From assembly GCF_025370935.1 (NCBI RefSeq), contig NC_133472.1, forward strand, positions 24,595,523 through 24,659,522: a stretch of 64,000 nucleotides of DNA. The letters run 5' to 3'. Source of the DNA: Choristoneura fumiferana. Lineage: Eukaryota > Arthropoda > Insecta > Lepidoptera > Tortricidae. Both the position numbers and the translations under genes were made by a program. The notes below the pieces were generated by a model. That model did no database searches. It was not told the DNA's origin and saw nothing but the letters and a program-made list of their open reading frames with translations. This document shows, piece after piece, positions 58,565 through 64,000 of this stretch. Each line of letters begins with the position of its first letter. Position 1 is the first letter of the stretch.

Positions 58565-58699
58565 AAGTCGAGTTGATAAGCTTCTGAGCAAACATTTGAT
58601 CAAAAATATTATGTGAATACGACTCTATTGTTAACGTCGTAGAAGCGTGTTCAGATATTTTTGTGCAAATTAATGCTCAGAAGTTAACTAATTCGACTG
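58565..58699. mobile_element. 135-bp MITE with TA duplication
   Basis: The arms AGTCGAGTTGATAAGCTTCT plus GAGC and GCTCAGAAGTTAACTAATTC plus GACT are inverted and imperfect over about 45 bp, with paired TTGATCAAAAATA. TA lies at 58563-58564 and 58700-58701. It shares CAGATATTTTTGTGCA with the 30754 element and terminal TCGACTG with the 30559 element. Confidence 0.8.
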
Positions 58700-60248
58700 T
58701 ACTTACTTGTACTGACAAACAAACAAATATACGAACGCTGTTCGTTAAATAAAAGATTGTGTGAAAAATAAAGCATTTTTTAGAAATGGGGCAAGTACCG
58801 TCTCAATCAGGTACAAGGTACCTATTACACGTCCTGTTATAATTATCTTTCAGATACATAAATTATCAAACAACTTTTATTGGTTTATACAATATGCGTC
58901 ACGATAGCACTTGCATATAGGTAGCATTTGTTTGTGGCTGTTGCCTTCTCCCGTGACTCGTTGTGACCCTACCGTCGATGAAAAAAATCTCGAGAGCGAT
59001 ATGAATGGTGTGAAACTGTGTATTATCCTGCGGGACCCCGCTGCGCCATTCTCCGCCGCTTTGTGCCCGCGCGGCTGACGAGCCTACGTACTTACCTCCG
59101 TCCGACACGTTGACGTATCAACATAATTTATTTAAAACTGTCGTTATTATCGGGTGGTGGCTGTGGAAGATCTTTTCGAATTCAAAAACTATGAGATTTT
59201 TTGTTAATAGGTAATATCATTATTAAATGCAATCGTTTGTTTACAGTAATCACAGAGTGTGGAAGAAATATAATCAGCGGTACAAAATTTGGCCCACTCT
59301 ACATACTCGAACAAAATTACCTATTACTGCATACATTTGAGGGCCAGATTTTTTGCCGCTCACCGTATCCTTAATATATTATAAACTTTGACGTAGGTAC
59401 TGGTATACTATAATACTAGCCTTTACCCGCGCTTTCGCACGCGTAATTCGAGAAGGTATTCCCAAAGATTACCTACACTCATGACTTTGATAATGGGTGA
59501 ATTTTTGCGATTTTGTTCAGATCCCGTGCGAATATCGGGAAAGTAGCCTATGTGTTATTCCAATTTACACTACGAGTATTCGACGTTTATTTTTTTCCCT
59601 TCGAATGTATTTTTTACTGTCTCGTTTCTCTCTCTCTCTCTATCTACCTCTCTCTCTCCTCACTCATACCAGACTTCCAGCAATTTGCTTCAATCACGCA
59701 CACACACAAACTTTCGCATTATGTTATTAATATTTGTTAGGTACTTACAAACATGTAAAAATGTAAAGCATGTAAAAACCTACTAGTAAAATTATAAGAT
59801 AAAAGTATAAATAGGTATCCTACGGATAAAAAAACTTTTTGTTTACCTAATACTTCTACAAAAAAGTTACATTATAAATAACGTCACAAAACCAAAAACT
59901 TACTGTTTTTTTAAAAGATTGAAAGCAATTTGTGTAAGTATAAAGAATTGTTGAGACAAATATTTTGAATAAATCGTCTCAGTTTTCCATCTGACTTCTC
60001 CCGCGGCGCACAAACTTGGCACCCTGAATGTTAAAGCGTCTACGCCAAAAATCTCCAAACGCTACACGAGTTCACTACTGTTATGGTAATCTGAGACGAA
60101 AACTGGATCTCATTTGCGACGTATTGTGATAAAATGATACCGATTTGAACAAATTCAATGCATCCGAAGGTCTTCACTGGACTGTTCAAATTGTTAGGCG
60201 CTTAATCTAAATGTTCCAATACAATGCAAACTATATGGCTTATTTTTT
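58700..60248. other. No gene; GC-rich block with a leftward donor, TC microsatellite
   Basis: 59035-59100 is CpG-rich and, on the minus strand, reads GGACGGAG|GTAAGTACG with the exon end at 59096. This is a consensus 5' splice site, but no upstream ATG is in frame. 59622-59665 is (TC)n/(CTAT)n simple sequence. 59280-59360 is AT-rich with nothing recognisable. Confidence 0.35.
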
Positions 60249-60480
60249 GACCCCCGACACAAAAAGAGGGGTGTTATAAGTTTGACCGTTATATGTGTCT
60301 GTCTGTCTGTGGCACCGTAGCTCTTAAACGGGTGGACCGATTTGAATGCGGTTTTTATTATTTGAAATCAAGGTTTCTAGCAATAGTTCCTAGACATGTT
60401 TCATCAAAATCGGTACAGCCGTTTTTGAGAAATTGAACTTTGAAGTGAAAAGTCGGGGTTTTCCAACTTTTAGTTGGTTA
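60249..60480 (+). repeat. Family A repeat, copy A3
   Basis: CCCCCGACACAAAAAGAGGG through AGTCGGGGTTTTCCAAC; nearly the whole element is present, ending at the CCAAC…GTTGG hairpin. The closest relative in the window is A4. Confidence 0.85.
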
Positions 60481-61550
60481 GATTATAATCCATTTTTTAG
60501 ATACGAAAAAGTTAGGATTCGACAACTTTCATTTGGATGTTGATTGATATGATAATTCTCAATCGCCACGAAATTAAGGAGGTTTGTCTTCACATTTTAC
60601 TTTTATATGGAAGAAGCCTTACCTAAATAAAACCTACGACATTCCAGAAAGCCTTTGCATACCAAGTGAGTGCGCCCAAGAGAGGTGCTCCAAAAGCAAT
60701 GTGCACCCACTACTAAATTTAATCTTTGAAATACATTTGTCATGTTCAGTCGATAAAAACGCCATTGAGATCAGCCGTACACAATGAGATACAAGCTCTC
60801 GGTACCTGATGCGGCCGAAAGTCAATTATATTCAAATATAAATCGGATTTGCAAAGGTAAGCCCATGACAATAGTGTAGGCAGGCGCCGCGCGATGATGC
60901 CAGCTTTGGGCCAGGCTCGGCCGCTAATGGTCGGATGCCGCGACAATGCCGCGGCAGTTTGCGGCACAATGCGGCGAGTGTCCTCACGCCCGCGGCCCGC
61001 CACCCGGCAAGACCCAGTGAACACCAACACCCGTATCCGATTTGCCATTATGGTCTATTTTGTGGTTTATGAAGTCACTTTTGTTGTTCTCTATTATCGA
61101 CACGGTAGGTCGAACGATAAACTTTTGCATTGTTCCGCATATTAGCCGAAGTATTACAAAACTATTAACATCAATTTATATCTTCATGGTTTTAGGGTTT
61201 AGATCAGTGTTGGGCAGGTCAATCCAGTTGGAACAATATTTACCTACTTAGTTACTTTATAGGTAATCGATAAGTAAGATTATTTGATATCTACATCCCT
61301 AAGCTAAAATATTCTTTAAAACTGTGCTCGTCGTGTTAAGTTTAGTGTGATTGCGATCTATTGTAAGATTAGAACACGTAGAGTCCTGGACGTATATTAA
61401 CAGGGACATTTGACAACGGAGCCACACCGCGATCCATATAATAATAAATTAATATCGCCAAATGTAACAAAAGTAGGCGGTATAACTAAGTATAGCTACC
61501 AAATTTAATTATAGGTGTAGTAGGAAAATTTATATGACCTAAGTAACATT
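60481..61550. other. No gene; GC-rich island at 60.88-61.01 kb
   Basis: 60890-61010 is GC-rich (GCCGCGACAATGCCGCGGCA), single-copy-looking, with 83-100-codon frames on both strands that I attribute to composition. The remainder is AT-rich. Confidence 0.4.
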
Positions 61551-61785
61551 TTAACCCCTGACGTAAAAAGAGGGGTGTTGTAAGTTTGTGTGTCTGTGTG
61601 CCTGTCTGTCTGTAGCAACGTAGCTCTTAAACGGGTGGACCGATTTGAATGAGGTTTTTTTATTTAAAAGGTTTTCTAGCGATGGTTCTTAGATATGTTT
61701 TATCAAAATCGGTTTAGCCATTTTTGAGATATTGAACTTTGAAGTGACAAAGTCGGGGGTTTTCCAGCTTTTTGTTGGTTAGGTT
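61551..61785 (+). repeat. Family A repeat, copy A4
   Basis: AACCCCTGACGTAAAAAGAG through AAGTCGGGGGTTTTCCAGC and a TTTTTGTTGGTTAGG end. It is in the same orientation as A3, 1.07 kb away. Confidence 0.85.
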
Positions 61786-64000
61786 ATAGCTATTTATTTT
61801 TTTACAAAGAATAAGGCATATCACAACACAAGCTAAACTTCCATTAAGGATTACAAATCATGCGTTGATGTCTAATGTCACTAAACAACGAATTCTTTAA
61901 TCTAAAGGGTACACTACACACTGATCTTCTTAAAATAAATCACTCGATGTGGTATTAAGTTGACAATTTTGCTTTCGATCAATTTAGAACACGTCACGCC
62001 CGGCAAATCAAAGCACAATGTGTTCGAACGTCGTTCACACAAGAGCCTATTGTAAAATTTTATCAGATATCCATGACTGACGCAAAAAGTACCGACCCTT
62101 AAATCGATACATCATTTCTACTCTATTTTTTACCATTTATTTTGTTTACATATAGGTCTTTCTGGATTCTTTAAATTTGAAAAGATAAAAAAACAATGTT
62201 CTTACATTAATTTATCTCAGGTAAACAACGCATGTGTTTCATGCATGAGAGCGTAGAGGTTTTTGGAAAACCGAAGCAAAAAATAAAGATAAACCAAATG
62301 AACACGCGAGTCGCCTTGTCCTCTTAGCAGGTAGTGTTTCAAATATTTCCACAGTAGCACATAATTAATGTAGATCTGTTAAAGTATTCATTTATTCACC
62401 AGGCACCTCACCACATGCGGAGCGAAATCACAAACTTGGCTGAGCGACAAAAAGGAACAAACTCATTTGCATAATTTCTAACTGAAATACAAAATAAGCA
62501 AACCCTTCTAAATGGTGCGTTAAATATACTCAAACAACGTCATTATACACGAGTAGCTGCTCGCTTGGGTTTAACAGAAAGTGTCATAAAGCAGACATCA
62601 AGCTGGAGAGCCCTTGACAATGCGACCACACCGGGTATCTATTATGCGCCACCTTCAATAGATCCCTTAAGAAATTTGTTACGAAGATTTTGATAGGTGG
62701 CAACTGCTTTTTGTTCGAGAACGGGATCCGCGCCGGGGGAGATTTACCTACATATGTGCGGGCCGCGGGAGCTCCGCAACATATTTATTGCTCACAAAAC
62801 GCTGTGAATTTGTTTTGGGGTGTCGGAGCATCGCTAAACGTTAATGTTGTTCGCGTATTGTTTGTTATTATTTGATCGGTGGCCGGGTGCGCGAAGCGCC
62901 TCTTGTGGAGTCAATAACTGCGGCGTTTCGGGTGTTCTATAACCGATAGGGCAACAAATATGGCGTTATTTGAAGATATTTATTGCAAAATTTTATTATT
63001 ACTGAGTGCATGAACATGCGTGTAGTTAGACTTTAACTGATGTCAGTAATAGTGGCGTGGTGCCGTAACAACTCGATTCACGCCATCAATAGATTTTTAC
63101 ACTAACTGAGAGTTGTTTTATTCGAAGACACAGCAAACTCTTATTTTTCTTACTCTCCGGATTTTCCTATAAAAAGGTAACACATTTTTCAAATATAACC
63201 AAAACCCCCATCTTTGTACATACACAGATTATACAATAAAGTTTATTAAAAAAAAGAACTATGAAGCACACTGAGCGAAATAAAAATTTTATGAGGTTTA
63301 TCCTAGGAATAATATATTATGTCGGGCCATGCTCAGTGTAGGGTTTCTTAGTTTCCGACCGTCACTATAGGTGGACTTAAAATACGAACTTTTTAGTTAG
63401 ATAGGTGCTATTCAAATAATTCCTATTTTTTTGTTTATTATTAAAACTAACTGCATTAAAAATATGACATTACATGAATAGGTAATGTATAGGTGTGTAA
63501 TGTATAGGTGTGTATCTTCGTATTTTCGTGTGATATGTATTAACACTCTTGATAGACAATAATGATTTTCATTGCAATCCGGGGTTCATCGATGGTAATT
63601 TGTTTAAGTTTTCTTGCATACTTTGACGACATTGATTACAGTGCAAAAGGGTGTAATATTTATACAACACTTTAATTAGATTACACCCCCATCGCCCCAG
63701 CGCTGGCACAATCAAATAAATACTGTTTGCGCCTCGGCTTTGTCTGCGCAGCGCACATGTCGCGCCAGCGTTAGCTCCGCGATGATTATAATGCTGCTAA
63801 ACTAATTTAAGCCTCCGCTGTGGTTATCACGTGTAATTGTAATAAATTAAGTATACGCTAGACAATTTCGAATCTGAATTGGAAATATGTTTGCTGTTGC
63901 GCTAAATAACTCTTAAAAATATTTACAATGGTACTCGTATTATAGAACCATTTGTTTCCTGCCTATCTCAAGATGTTCTCATATTAAGATTTATCATGAA
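61786..64000. other. No gene; mixed-composition blocks at 62.5-62.95 and 63.66-63.85 kb
   Basis: The first block (CTCGCTTGGGTTTAACAGAA … GATCGGTGGCCGGGTGCGCG) and the second (CCCAGCGCTGGCACAATCAA, GATGATTATAATGCTGC) are single-copy-looking, carry no repeat relatives and have TAAT/ATTA and AATCAA cores. They are candidate regulatory sequence. 62690-62875 is open for 61 codons, but nothing is recognisable. Confidence 0.35.

Noticed and set aside
59497..59786. Three overlapping rightward frames of 75-78 codons
   Set aside because: They run through the TC-rich microsatellite, which lacks stops in all frames.
60746..61145. Frames of 83 and 100 codons on opposite strands
   Set aside because: Composition effect of a GC-rich island; no start context, motif or splice signal supports either.

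Overview
The window looks like a nuclear, gene-poor stretch of a moth or butterfly genome (Lepidoptera). It is AT-rich with short GC-rich islands, has no operon-like gene packing, and carries many short palindromic elements and interspersed repeats that I recognise from lepidopteran genomic sequence in general. That assignment rests on memory of those repeats, not on a search. Nothing looks bacterial, plasmid-borne or phage-borne, and I see no CRISPR array, rRNA or certain functional tRNA.

Coding content is very small. The best gene signal is at the left edge: a leftward first coding exon at 2763-2807 (15 codons from a clean ATG to a GTAAGC donor), with a possible in-phase second exon at 1748-1834. 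The gene would run off the left side, with its promoter around 2.8-3.2 kb. A second, isolated candidate is a 70-codon leftward ORF at 28768-28980 next to a CpG-rich block. Two decayed non-LTR retrotransposon (LINE) reverse-transcriptase remnants are recognisable at 15470-15870 (leftward) and 47720-48040 (rightward). Everything else appears non-coding.

The rest is transposable-element debris separated by single-copy-looking DNA. There are about a dozen hairpin MITEs, several with visible TA, TTA or 6-bp target duplications. Two very large foldbacks stand out: one at 6200-7272, whose inner arms each carry a tRNA-like cloverleaf, and one at 35617-36925 with arms of roughly 560-620 bp. Interspersed families are present in two to four copies each, called A, C, D, E, F, G, H, J and K here. 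C, K and J share a subterminal dyad and/or a terminal hairpin whose pairing is kept although the sequence differs. At 48547-49745 a 319-bp palindromic element sits beside a 70-bp-period minisatellite that ends in an inverted copy of its own unit.

GC-rich islands (near 11.0, 12.1-12.3, 17.6, 18.4, 20.0, 23.4, 25.3, 29.1, 30.3, 38.9, 39.9, 42.8, 46.15, 53.15, 54.0-54.4, 55.1, 57.3, 59.05, 60.95, 62.7-62.95 and 63.75 kb) do not look repetitive. They are the best places to look for regulatory DNA or untranslated first exons; two carry strong 5' splice sites and one carries two perfect TGACGTCA sites 35 bp apart. The overall picture is a repeat-invaded intergenic or intronic desert upstream of a leftward gene. 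No multi-gene system is visible.
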